Below the pieces are notes generated by a model, which was not told the DNA's origin, made no database searches, and saw only the letters and a program-made list of their open reading frames with translations. A stretch of 64,000 bases of DNA from positions 3,227,501 through 3,291,500 of the forward strand of contig NZ_CP067341.1 in the NCBI RefSeq assembly GCF_016638705.1, given 5' to 3'. Position numbers and translations under genes: made by a program. Origin of the DNA: Lysinibacillus agricola. Lineage in GTDB: Bacteria; Bacillota; Bacilli; Bacillales_A; Planococcaceae. This document shows positions 44,071-51,301 of this stretch, piece by piece. Numbering within the stretch: the first letter of the stretch is position 1; the number at the start of each line of letters is the position of its first letter.

Positions 44071-44751
44071 CTAGATCAACTCATCGTGAATATCTGCTAC
44101 TCTAAAATCGTCAGTATCCTTTCTGGCTTTTTCAACTACTTGATTGAACTTATTAGAGGAGTCGATTTTTGACTTGATATCAACTGTTTGATGATTCTTT
44201 TCTTCTAATCTTTCTTTGTAATTCTTATAATCTTCATATTTACTAATAACAATAGCTAATTCATAATTCATTCTCTGAGAAGTGTTTTTGAATTTCTTAT
44301 TTAATGTTTGCTTTGCTAGGTAATTAATCAACATAGAGTACATTTCTAAAAACTCATCATAGGAAATCGAACCGTAAACCTTGTCGTCTCTCCCTTGTGT
44401 GATCTTATCAACCCTCATACAATAATAATTAGGCAATGTAACTTGATAATGTTCTTTGATCCATTCATAAAATCTATTTTTAGATTCAGCTAATTGTTTG
44501 TCTTTATGTTGTTCTAATTGATAACCGACAATCATGCCGTCTATTTCCTCCTTACTCATCTTGCCTTTCTTAGTTAATTCATTTTTAAAACACTCCTCAT
44601 GGTAATACCTTCCGTTTATTTTTAAGTAAGAATCTCTTTCAGTGTCGATTGACTGTAATCTAATTGACTTTCCATGTTTATCTTTATCTAATCCTTGCAA
44701 TTTTAATTCTTTTAGCTTTTTTGTATCACATGAATGACATTTGTACTTCAT
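44071..44751 (-). CDS. YorH-like zinc-finger phage protein
   Basis: 226 residues. An N-terminal cysteine pair MKYKCHSCDTKKLKEL and later YYHEECF form a likely zinc site. The rest is helical and charged (SYDEFLEMYSMLINYLAKQT). Between helicase and YorG-like ATPase in the replication block; possible helicase loader or accessory. Function inferred from position only. Confidence 0.6.
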   Translation of the reverse strand: MKYKCHSCDTKKLKELKLQGLDKDKHGKSIRLQSIDTERDSYLKINGRYYHEECFKNELTKKGKMSKEEIDGMIVGYQLEQHKDKQLAESKNRFYEWIKEHYQVTLPNYYCMRVDKITQGRDDKVYGSISYDEFLEMYSMLINYLAKQTLNKKFKNTSQRMNYELAIVISKYEDYKNYKERLEEKNHQTVDIKSKIDSSNKFNQVVEKARKDTDDFRVADIHDELI

Positions 44752-44778
44752 AATAGCTACACCTCATTTTAAAAAATA

Positions 44779-44804
44779 AGGGGAAAGAAAAAATTCAATC
44801 CCCT
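44779..44804 (-). terminator. Weak terminator between YorG- and YorH-like genes
   Basis: On the minus strand AGGGGA pairs with TCCCCT around a 14-nt loop, then TATTTTTT. It lies 14 bp after the stop of the gene at 44818. Partial termination would reduce expression of the downstream replication genes. Confidence 0.55.
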
Positions 44805-44817
44805 AATGTTGTATGTA

Positions 44818-45960
44818 TTATTCTTTAATTAATTTTAAGAATTTCTCTAAATCTGAAATAGCTTCAATTTGGTTAAAGTCAATATCCAAACCAGAAGCCT
44901 TAACTTTTGCACCTAACGATTTCTTTTTCAGTGGAGTTAATGCTGAAATTAACTTTCCGATCTCGTCACGCAAACTATCTACAGCCACTTCTGGAAGAGC
45001 TTCTTCTTCTTGCGCTTTTTCTTTTTTATTTGTCATTGATTCAGATAATAAGTCTTCATCTTTTTTGATAGAATCTGACATACTATTTCCTACAACATTC
45101 GATTTTTTACCTTTGTTTTTATCAATTACATCTTGCCATAATAAAGGCGAAGGATCGTCAATTACAACATTTTGAGCATAAACTTGTGTTCTATCTTTAC
45201 GCATTACTTGTGCTTTAATTTGTCCCATATCATCTTCGAAATGACGTAGTACTGTAAAGAACTCGTACTCTACTCCATCCCATGTATCAGGGACTTTGCC
45301 AACTTCAACTAATTGCATTTTTCCATCAACATCAACCATTTGCTTTTTAGTTTTCTCACGAGAAGTCACTACTACATATTTATCTGTTCCTGTAATAAGG
45401 CTACGTAACAAATTCTTACCCTTCATTTTGATTTTGTCGTGGTCTTTAAATTCTAATCCTGCAGTGGACTCAGCCACAAACTGCTCTGTAGCTGTTTTAT
45501 CTTGAGATTTCGCTTTTAACTTAGCACGTTTTTCTGATACATTGATTGCAGCAAATTTTACATTATCACTAATTACCGTAATGCCATCTACTACAATTAC
45601 ATCTGCAATGAAAGGATTTCCATCTGCATCGAATACTTCTTCAAGATTTCCTTCATCATCTTCGATATACAATGTCTCCTCTTGCATGGCTTTTTGCGCC
45701 CACTCTTCAACCTCTGAATAAGATGTTGTATAAACAAGTAAAAGGTTGTCTAAGTTAATACCTTGCTCTTCAAGCGATTCAAGGTAGTTATCTACACTAC
45801 CTGCTTCACAATCGATATATAATACACGTAACGGCTTTCCGTTTTCGCCTTTCATCTTCATGAAGTCTAATGCAAATGTAGATTTCCAAGTTCCTGCTTC
45901 ACCAAAATTAAAGAACTTTAAACCTTTTTTTACTGTACTACCACGTTTAGCTTTTGCCAT
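44818..45960 (-). CDS. yorG: RecA-like AAA NTPase (YorG-like, Sak4-type)
   Basis: 380 residues. Walker A is FNFGEAGTWKSTFALDF (about 18-34), LRVLYIDCEAGSVDNYL follows, and Walker B is FIADVIVVDGITVIS (about 110-124). KYVVVTSREKTKKQM and the VEYEFFTVLRHFE strand complete the core. An acidic linker and a C-terminal helical domain (ALTPLKKKSLGAKVKASG) follow. Such phage NTPases (Sak4 group) work with an SSB partner in recombination or fork maintenance; an SSB-like gene is two positions upstream. Confidence 0.85.
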   Translation of the reverse strand: MAKAKRGSTVKKGLKFFNFGEAGTWKSTFALDFMKMKGENGKPLRVLYIDCEAGSVDNYLESLEEQGINLDNLLLVYTTSYSEVEEWAQKAMQEETLYIEDDEGNLEEVFDADGNPFIADVIVVDGITVISDNVKFAAINVSEKRAKLKAKSQDKTATEQFVAESTAGLEFKDHDKIKMKGKNLLRSLITGTDKYVVVTSREKTKKQMVDVDGKMQLVEVGKVPDTWDGVEYEFFTVLRHFEDDMGQIKAQVMRKDRTQVYAQNVVIDDPSPLLWQDVIDKNKGKKSNVVGNSMSDSIKKDEDLLSESMTNKKEKAQEEEALPEVAVDSLRDEIGKLISALTPLKKKSLGAKVKASGLDIDFNQIEAISDLEKFLKLIKE

Positions 45961-46011
45961 GAATAAATTACACTCCTATTAATTATGTATTTTTTATTTT
46001 AATTACAAATG

Positions 46012-46767
46012 TTATGCCTGTTTTATTAAGTCCCACTTATCTTTATACACGTCATATTTACTTCTCATTCCTACGCTAAAATTATAAGATCGAAGTTCCT
46101 TAGAAGGAATAATTAAAGTTTTAAATATTTTCTCATCAAGAACGCAATGTGCTATATAATAATCGCAATTATGCTTTTTACTCCAGATATTAAACTTGAA
46201 GAACGAACCAGTTTTAGTATTATGTAAATTAGATGTCTTAACATCGATTTTAGTTTCTTTATTTACTAATATATCGTATGGATGCTTAACACTCATTTTT
46301 TCAACTTCAAAACCTTTGTTTAATAGCATGTCTAGTGTTTTAAATTCATAATCTATTCCAAAATTGGTTTCAGAAGTTTGTAAATCTAAGTTTAATAAGT
46401 TAGCGTAATATCTATATCCATTACCTTTAGAGATTAATCCTGTTATGCTGTAACCATTCTCTAAAGTTGTTCTAATTTGACTATATGTTGGCATACAGTT
46501 TATCTTTAATATTTCCTGAACCTGTTTGATGCCTCTGATTATCTCTTCTTCTTTTGTCAAACTGGAATCTCTATATATCTTTTTCTTTGTGGGCAAATTT
46601 AATTTTTTCGCCCACAAAGTCATACCACCATTAGAATATATCATTCTTTCCAATTCACGATAATTTGAACGCCTTATTTCTTCAATTGTTGGCATTCTAT
46701 CAATATTTAATTCATCCATTATGTATAAGGTAATATTTTTTATATCTTCTATAATGTCTGTTACCAA
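46012..46767 (-). CDS. Homing-endonuclease-like protein (repeat domains plus PD-(D/E)XK nuclease)
   Basis: 251 residues. Two copies of a helical repeat: DRMPTIEEIRRSNYRELERM then MTLWAKKLNLP, and NCMPTYSQIRTTLENGYSIT then YRYYANLLNL, like the homing-endonuclease-associated repeat. The C-terminal nuclease fold has HPYDILVNKETKIDVKTSNL (D...D-x-K) and HNCDYYIAHCVLDE. Start uncertain: TTG 46767 overlaps the SSB-like stop (TTGGTAA), while ATG 46719 (MDELNIDRM) follows a TACATAATGG copy of the phage motif. It sits alone between YorG-like and SSB-like genes, so it may be a free-standing selfish insert. Confidence 0.68.
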   Translation of the reverse strand: MVTDIIEDIKNITLYIMDELNIDRMPTIEEIRRSNYRELERMIYSNGGMTLWAKKLNLPTKKKIYRDSSLTKEEEIIRGIKQVQEILKINCMPTYSQIRTTLENGYSITGLISKGNGYRYYANLLNLDLQTSETNFGIDYEFKTLDMLLNKGFEVEKMSVKHPYDILVNKETKIDVKTSNLHNTKTGSFFKFNIWSKKHNCDYYIAHCVLDEKIFKTLIIPSKELRSYNFSVGMRSKYDVYKDKWDLIKQA

Positions 46768-47780
46768 GGTAATGAGTCTTCCTCAATCTCAACTTCTTCT
46801 TTTTTGCCTTTGCCCCAAGTTTCAGATGACTTCTGTTGACCTTCTGCATTTAATTTCTCTAACGCTTCATCTACAATTGATTGGGTATACGTTTCAGTAT
46901 CAATTGTTTCTGGATTAGCACCTTCGATTACATATTCACGAGTATATGATGTATTTGCTCTGTCAAATGAATTTGTTTTGCCCCAAGAGTCAGTTTCTTT
47001 TACTTCTTCTACATCAGCCTTATTGACGATTTTCCCACTAACATCAATAGATGTGTATGGTTTTAAATTCTTCTTGATCATATTTGCTAGAGACTTTTCA
47101 TAAACTACAAACTCTACATTTTCGATTGAATTTTGAGTAATGATTTTTGCTTCGATTAAGAATTTATCTCCATTTTCAGCTTTTTCAATTCCGATAAACA
47201 CAATTTTTTGTTTAAAATCTGATAATGATTCAAATCCTTCTTCTTCAAAATCAATATCTTTAGTATTTAAGAATACTGCATCAGCAAGCAGCTTTTTATT
47301 ACGAATGGCATCGCCTTCACGATTTCTAAATGAAGAGTATTCAATTTGACCTTGTATATAAATAGAAGTATCATCACTTAAACCGCTAACTACTTCTTCT
47401 GCTGCATCGTATTGTGCAAATGTAGAAATGACGTTCTTACCTTTCTCATCTTTTTCTAATCCTAAGCGAGTACCGATAACTTTAAATCCTTCTTCTTCGT
47501 AGTTGTATCGATCATCCCAAGGTACAATTTTTTGTTGCGGTTTTTCTCCTTTAACTTCAGACTGTTTGAAAAGATATGCATTCTTACTTTTAAAACCTTC
47601 TACATTAATAAAGACAGTTGATTCTTGGTCTACCTTTACACCGAATTTTGCTGTATTCTTTTCTGCACCTGATGGGAATGTTTGTGGTTTAAGGGCATCT
47701 TCCTTTTTTAATCCTGTTGCAATTCCTCGTAATCGGAAGAATCCTTTTGTTTCCGGTAATCCATGAGTTGTTTTAGCCAT
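46761..47780 (-). CDS. Probable phage single-strand DNA-binding protein
   Basis: 339 residues, two beta-rich halves (KGFFRLRGIATGLKKEDA; ESLSDFKQKIVFIGIEKAEN) that could be OB folds, and an acidic C-terminus EVEIEEDSLPW, which copies the SSB tip pattern of acidic residues then a hydrophobic-Pro-aromatic end. ATG 47780, AAATGGAGAG upstream. First gene of the replication block. The SSB role is inferred from the tail and context, not from a clear family match. Confidence 0.65.
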   Translation of the reverse strand: MAKTTHGLPETKGFFRLRGIATGLKKEDALKPQTFPSGAEKNTAKFGVKVDQESTVFINVEGFKSKNAYLFKQSEVKGEKPQQKIVPWDDRYNYEEEGFKVIGTRLGLEKDEKGKNVISTFAQYDAAEEVVSGLSDDTSIYIQGQIEYSSFRNREGDAIRNKKLLADAVFLNTKDIDFEEEGFESLSDFKQKIVFIGIEKAENGDKFLIEAKIITQNSIENVEFVVYEKSLANMIKKNLKPYTSIDVSGKIVNKADVEEVKETDSWGKTNSFDRANTSYTREYVIEGANPETIDTETYTQSIVDEALEKLNAEGQQKSSETWGKGKKEEVEIEEDSLPW

Positions 47781-47819
47781 TAAATAAATCTCTCCATTTC
47801 AATTATGTATTTTAATTAT

Positions 47820-48000
47820 TAATTATCGAACCAATCACAATGTACCTAACTAAAAGTTTAAATAATATTAGGATTTTACTGAGAACATATGTAATAAGCT
47901 TTGGCGAAACTTATTGTTTGAGAACATGCGAATGTTAGTTATTTTTACCTTCATTAATTTAAGCTTCAATTATTTACATCGCTCAAGGTTCGATAGTTAA
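47820..48000. promoter_or_regulatory. Gene-free regulatory region upstream of the replication block
   Basis: No gene. Direct repeats TGAGAACAT at 47880-47888 and 47919-47927 (39 bp apart) flank an imperfect palindrome with arms AATAAG (47893-47898) and CTTATT (47910-47915) around CTTTGGCGAAA. A possible minus-strand promoter is TTGAAG-N16-TAAAAA near 47960-47935. Either an operator/promoter or an origin-like site for the replication genes that follow. Confidence 0.45.
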
Positions 48001-48006
48001 TTTTAA

Positions 48007-48423
48007 TTACTTTTTCTTGCTTTTATTCTTTTTCCGTAATGCTCTAGCTTGTTTCAATGCTTCTAATGTTATCCATCCGCCATCAATTTTACTGTATGTA
48101 ATAAGAGTTAATGGATGACCATGATGATAATGATACATTTTCTCCTTCATATTGAATAAAGGTGTAGTCATTCCTTTTACATCAATTATCTCTATACTTT
48201 CATCATTATGTATTACTTTGAAATCAGCCTTATATGTAATTGCTCTGTACTTTTTACCATCCTTTTCAAACTTGGATTGTAATTCGAAAGACGGTTGTAA
48301 AGTAAAACCTTTGATCTCACCTTGTGATCGTTGTTGCTTTAAGTATAAATAGTAGTCACGTTCCATTTTCGAGTCAAACCGAATATCATCTTCTACTACT
48401 TTTTTAGCTCCGTACTTGGTCAA
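48007..48423 (-). CDS. DUF1064 phage nuclease-like protein
   Basis: 138 residues: TKYGAKKVVEDDIRFDSKME (Glu in SKMERDYYLYL), LQPSFELQ, KYRAITYKADFKVIHND and IEIIDVKGMTT, which form the E-D-xVK nuclease pattern of DUF1064 (Holliday-junction resolvase/RecU-like, PD-(D/E)XK). Lysine-rich C-terminus (RKKNKSKKK). Overlaps the preceding gene by 4 bp (ATGA). Likely resolves phage recombination intermediates. Confidence 0.8.
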   Translation of the reverse strand: MTKYGAKKVVEDDIRFDSKMERDYYLYLKQQRSQGEIKGFTLQPSFELQSKFEKDGKKYRAITYKADFKVIHNDESIEIIDVKGMTTPLFNMKEKMYHYHHGHPLTLITYSKIDGGWITLEALKQARALRKKNKSKKK

Positions 48424-48794
48424 TCAGCATCACCGTCTACATTTTCTTTTAACTTAGGATTGTATTGAAGAATAGTCACCTTATCCAAAACATGCTGCAC
48501 AATCTCATCTCGTAACTTTTCAATTTGTAGATGTGCATCTTCAATTTTTCCTGTCATTGTAGCTGATAAAGGAACTTCATAATTCACTAATCCATTTAGT
48601 AATGATTTTAAATTACCAAAGTATCCTACATCCTTGTAGTCGTAACTATCAATTAGAGGAGAATTCTTCCCACGACCTTCACGCTTCTGATAACGTTTCT
48701 GCAAAATGATGTTACGTTGATCACTTGTAATTCTGTAGTCTTCAGTTAACTGTACTGCATTCTTTTCTTCCACTGGAGTTTCTACCAATATCAA
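48420..48794 (-). CDS. Phage protein, unknown
   Basis: About 124 residues, LILVETPVEEKNAVQLTEDY, with a basic patch (ILQKRYQKREGRGKN) and a C-terminal helix (EDAHLQIEKLRDEIVQHVLD). I place the start at TTG 48794 because TACATAA and TTAGGTG lie just before; the frame is open to ATG 48836. Coupled to the DUF1064 gene through ATGA. Confidence 0.6.
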   Translation of the reverse strand: MILVETPVEEKNAVQLTEDYRITSDQRNIILQKRYQKREGRGKNSPLIDSYDYKDVGYFGNLKSLLNGLVNYEVPLSATMTGKIEDAHLQIEKLRDEIVQHVLDKVTILQYNPKLKENVDGDAD

Positions 48795-48816
48795 ATCACC
48801 TAACTTTTTATGTATT

Positions 48817-48984
48817 TTATTGATTAATAATATCATTTCTTATAAAATGTAATTCTAGTAGCAGTTTCTTGATCGTCTTATTACACCAAACAACATTATC
48901 ACGAGTAAATTCTTGTTGTTCATTCAATAAGTCTAGCTCGTTCAAAATCTCCATCTCATGTTCATAAGTCAATCTACTGACCAT
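48817..48984 (-). CDS. 55-residue phage protein
   Basis: MVSRLTYEHEMEILNELDLL then NEQQEFTRDNVVWCNKTIKK and LLLELHFIRNDIINQ: almost entirely helical. GGGAGTGATGACG precedes ATG 48984 (another ATG is 6 bp earlier). Its stop codon is followed at once by the AAAATACATAA motif of the next gene. The first gene after the promoter at 49017. Confidence 0.7.
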   Translation of the reverse strand: MVSRLTYEHEMEILNELDLLNEQQEFTRDNVVWCNKTIKKLLLELHFIRNDIINQ

Positions 48985-49016
48985 CGTCATCACTCCCTTT
49001 CTTAACTTATATATTT

Positions 49017-49044
49017 ATTATAACATCTTATTTTAATATTACAA
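49017..49044 (-). promoter_or_regulatory. Sigma-A-like promoter
   Basis: TTGTAA (49044-49039), 16-bp spacer, TATAAT (49022-49017). Upstream and flanking bases (AAAATACATAA, then AAAATAC) are nearly identical to the promoter at 26644-26671, including GATGT before TATAAT. Serves the genes from 48984 leftward. Confidence 0.75.
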
Positions 49045-49073
49045 GTATTTTTATGTATTTTATTATTTAATTT

Positions 49074-49625
49074 TTATAACTGTGTTTGTACCATGCGTAA
49101 ATCATTTTGTAACCTTTCGATTTGTGCTTCTATTTCTAAAGCTTTTTCTAAGTTCTTTTTATGTAATGCTTCTTTTTCATAATCAGTCGTCCATTTTTCC
49201 TCTAAAGCCCATAAATCACGTGCATATCCCTGAAAATCATGGCTAACAATACTTATTTCTTTAGTGATCGAAATTCTAGGAGCGTAGAAGTCACATCCAT
49301 TTCCGCAACAATCATGTTCTATATTGTAGAGTTCATCAGTTGTACTGCATTCACAATAACTACCTGACATGTTACCCAACTCTAAATGGATTTTGTAAAC
49401 TACTCCTAATGAATTATTATGTATTTCAAACGTTCCAATTAACCAACCATTATCACTTTCTACAAACTCAATGTCGTCTAAGCAAGTATAGTCATTTAGC
49501 AACTCCTTCATTTCTGAGTATGACTCTAGCTGCAATAATGTTTCATAATACGGAATTAGTGTCTTCTTCGTCTCTTGATCTTGATTTAGAATGAATACTT
49601 TTAGATCCTCGTAAAATTTATGCAT
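49074..49625 (-). CDS. Phage protein with cysteine cluster
   Basis: 183 residues. The middle has NMSGSYCECSTTDELYNIEH then DCCGNGCDFYAPRI, six cysteines that could bind zinc; the rest is a helical N-terminus and coiled-coil end (KNLEKALEIEAQIERLQNDL). AAAAATTGGAGGAAGATAG upstream gives a clear start. Not recognised. Confidence 0.65.
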   Translation of the reverse strand: MHKFYEDLKVFILNQDQETKKTLIPYYETLLQLESYSEMKELLNDYTCLDDIEFVESDNGWLIGTFEIHNNSLGVVYKIHLELGNMSGSYCECSTTDELYNIEHDCCGNGCDFYAPRISITKEISIVSHDFQGYARDLWALEEKWTTDYEKEALHKKNLEKALEIEAQIERLQNDLRMVQTQL

Positions 49626-49709
49626 CTATCTTCCTCCAATTTTTATAAAATGTGATTTTTAATTAATTGTGGTCAACTATTTCTAATCGACCACAATATA
49701 TGTATATCT

Positions 49710-50531
49710 CTATTCCTTCACTACTGTAGTATTAGCTCCTTGTACAGAAACCCAACCATGCTCCATTCGTGCTTCCATTTCTTTAAGTTTAAGTAATTCA
49801 GGAGTAATAGAGTTGCTTAATAATTTATTTGCCTCTGATTCACCTTTAGCTTTTTCAATTTTAGCATCGGCAGTACCTTTGGCTTCAATACGTTTCTTCT
49901 CTGCTTGTTCAGCTGCAATTTGTTTCTCTAATTTTAACTTTTCTAATTCTTGTGAAGCTTGTACTCGTGCATCAATTGCTTTTTGTGTGTTTTCATCCAG
50001 TTCAGGAGTACCAAGTGTTACATCTGCAATGATGAATCCTAGTTTATCAGATTCTTTAGCCATTAATTCAGTTACTTTTGCAGATGCTTCAGAAGTTTTA
50101 GTTCCATAAATATCTAATACAGAGTAACCTGAAACAACTTCTCGTGCTGATTTAAAAAGTTTTTGTGCTAGATAACCTTCTTGAATTTGTTCGATTTTTT
50201 GTGATCCTAACTCTTTAAAAATATCTAATACTTTAGATTTATCAACTTTCATTTCATAACGAACAGGCATAGTGATTTTCTTTCCATCTTCTGTAGTTAC
50301 ACTAATATTATCTTTCACGATAGTAACACGTGTTGGATATTCTTGAGTCTTCTCTAATAATCCTACTAAGTGCCATCCTGGATTTAACACTTCTTTAGCT
50401 CCATTAGATGGACTATAGACTACAGCAACCTTACCTTCAGGTACTTTTTCGACAAATACCATAAGTCCAATTGATAAACCTAATACTCCAATTCCTGTGC
50501 CTACTAAACCTAAAATACCTTTTAAGCTCAT
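49710..50531 (-). CDS. SPFH/Band 7 (prohibitin-like) membrane protein
   Basis: 273 residues. One N-terminal transmembrane helix (GLVGTGIGVLGLSIGLMVFV, about 8-27), then the SPFH domain: VPEGKVAVVYSPSNGAKEVL, NPGWHLVGLLEKTQEYPTRV, KDNISVTTEDGKKITMPVRY, ADVTLGTPELDENTQKAIDA. A coiled coil follows (EKLKLEKQIAAEQAEKKRIE, about 195-235), typical of prohibitin oligomers. These form membrane rings. Its start overlaps the stop of a one-helix membrane protein, suggesting a pair. Confidence 0.88.
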   Translation of the reverse strand: MSLKGILGLVGTGIGVLGLSIGLMVFVEKVPEGKVAVVYSPSNGAKEVLNPGWHLVGLLEKTQEYPTRVTIVKDNISVTTEDGKKITMPVRYEMKVDKSKVLDIFKELGSQKIEQIQEGYLAQKLFKSAREVVSGYSVLDIYGTKTSEASAKVTELMAKESDKLGFIIADVTLGTPELDENTQKAIDARVQASQELEKLKLEKQIAAEQAEKKRIEAKGTADAKIEKAKGESEANKLLSNSITPELLKLKEMEARMEHGWVSVQGANTTVVKE

Positions 50532-50686
50532 TTTACATTCTCCTCTTCATCGTTTGATTTTGTATTGTATACTTTGTTAATTCTATTTACTTCTGATTTA
50601 ATATAATTCTTTAATGATGGAAATATAAATGTTATTACATATGTAATTATTACTGTTATAATCAATAACGATAATATTGCCCTCAA
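50528..50686 (-). CDS. Small single-helix membrane protein paired with SPFH gene
   Basis: 52 residues: RAILSLLIITVIITYVITFIF is one transmembrane helix, then a basic stretch (KNYIKSEVNRINKVYN) and an acidic end. Start TTG 50686 after AAAGGAGATTGATTAA. ATGA overlap with the SPFH start implies coupled translation and probably a shared membrane complex. Confidence 0.65.
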   Translation of the reverse strand: MRAILSLLIITVIITYVITFIFPSLKNYIKSEVNRINKVYNTKSNDEEENVK

Positions 50687-50731
50687 TTAATCAATCTCCT
50701 TTTATATATTTTCTTAAATAAAACTGAAATA

Positions 50732-50956
50732 TTATTTAATGTTTTCTATTTCAATTGTGAGTTCTTTTATAATGCTAGTTTCAAAAACTCTTATAAATTT
50801 GCGTAATTCTTTCTGTACATTTTCATATAACCTCTTGTTTGATGGATTATTATAATAACCTGATGATATCAAATCATCGATACTTATATTCCTCAGGATA
50901 GAGTCTTTATACATTGTGAATAGAATTCTTTGTTGTGTTTTAGTTAGTTTAATCAT
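50732..50956 (-). CDS. Small helical phage protein
   Basis: 74 residues: MIKLTKTQQRILFTMYKDSI, a helix-turn-helix-like first part, then ELRKFIRVFETSIIKELTIE. Only 2 bp after the previous gene. Could be DNA-binding; not recognised. Confidence 0.55.
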   Translation of the reverse strand: MIKLTKTQQRILFTMYKDSILRNISIDDLISSGYYNNPSNKRLYENVQKELRKFIRVFETSIIKELTIEIENIK

Positions 50957-50958
50957 GA

Positions 50959-51243
50959 TTATATAACCCTTTTATTGTAGTTGAAATTAGTATAGTTAAA
51001 ATGAATATGACCTAAATTAAGCTGCCAATCTAAACATTTATGTTCTTTGTTGCCTTTGATAGCTCCGTTGGTATGAATTCCCCATTTACGCTTAATATTG
51101 ATATCTGGATCATTCCCATACTCTAAATAATTCTGCTTACGAATATAACGATAATCATGAATTGAAGTGTTTTTATTCCCTTTATTGAACCAAAAACTTA
51201 ATTCTCCGTCACCTTTAATCAATTTCTTTATAAGTTTAATCAA
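50959..51243 (-). CDS. Phage protein, unknown
   Basis: 94 residues, basic, aromatic-rich: GDGELSFWFNKGNKNTSIHD then IHTNGAIKGNKEHKCLDWQL and NLGHIHFNYTNFNYNKRVI. Start near 51243 after GGAGGGC. Not recognised. Confidence 0.55.
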   Translation of the reverse strand: MIKLIKKLIKGDGELSFWFNKGNKNTSIHDYRYIRKQNYLEYGNDPDINIKRKWGIHTNGAIKGNKEHKCLDWQLNLGHIHFNYTNFNYNKRVI

Positions 51244-51301
51244 ACTGTAAGCCCTCCTATTCCCATTGAAGATACTTTCATAAAAGCAGAATATTACTTA
51301 A

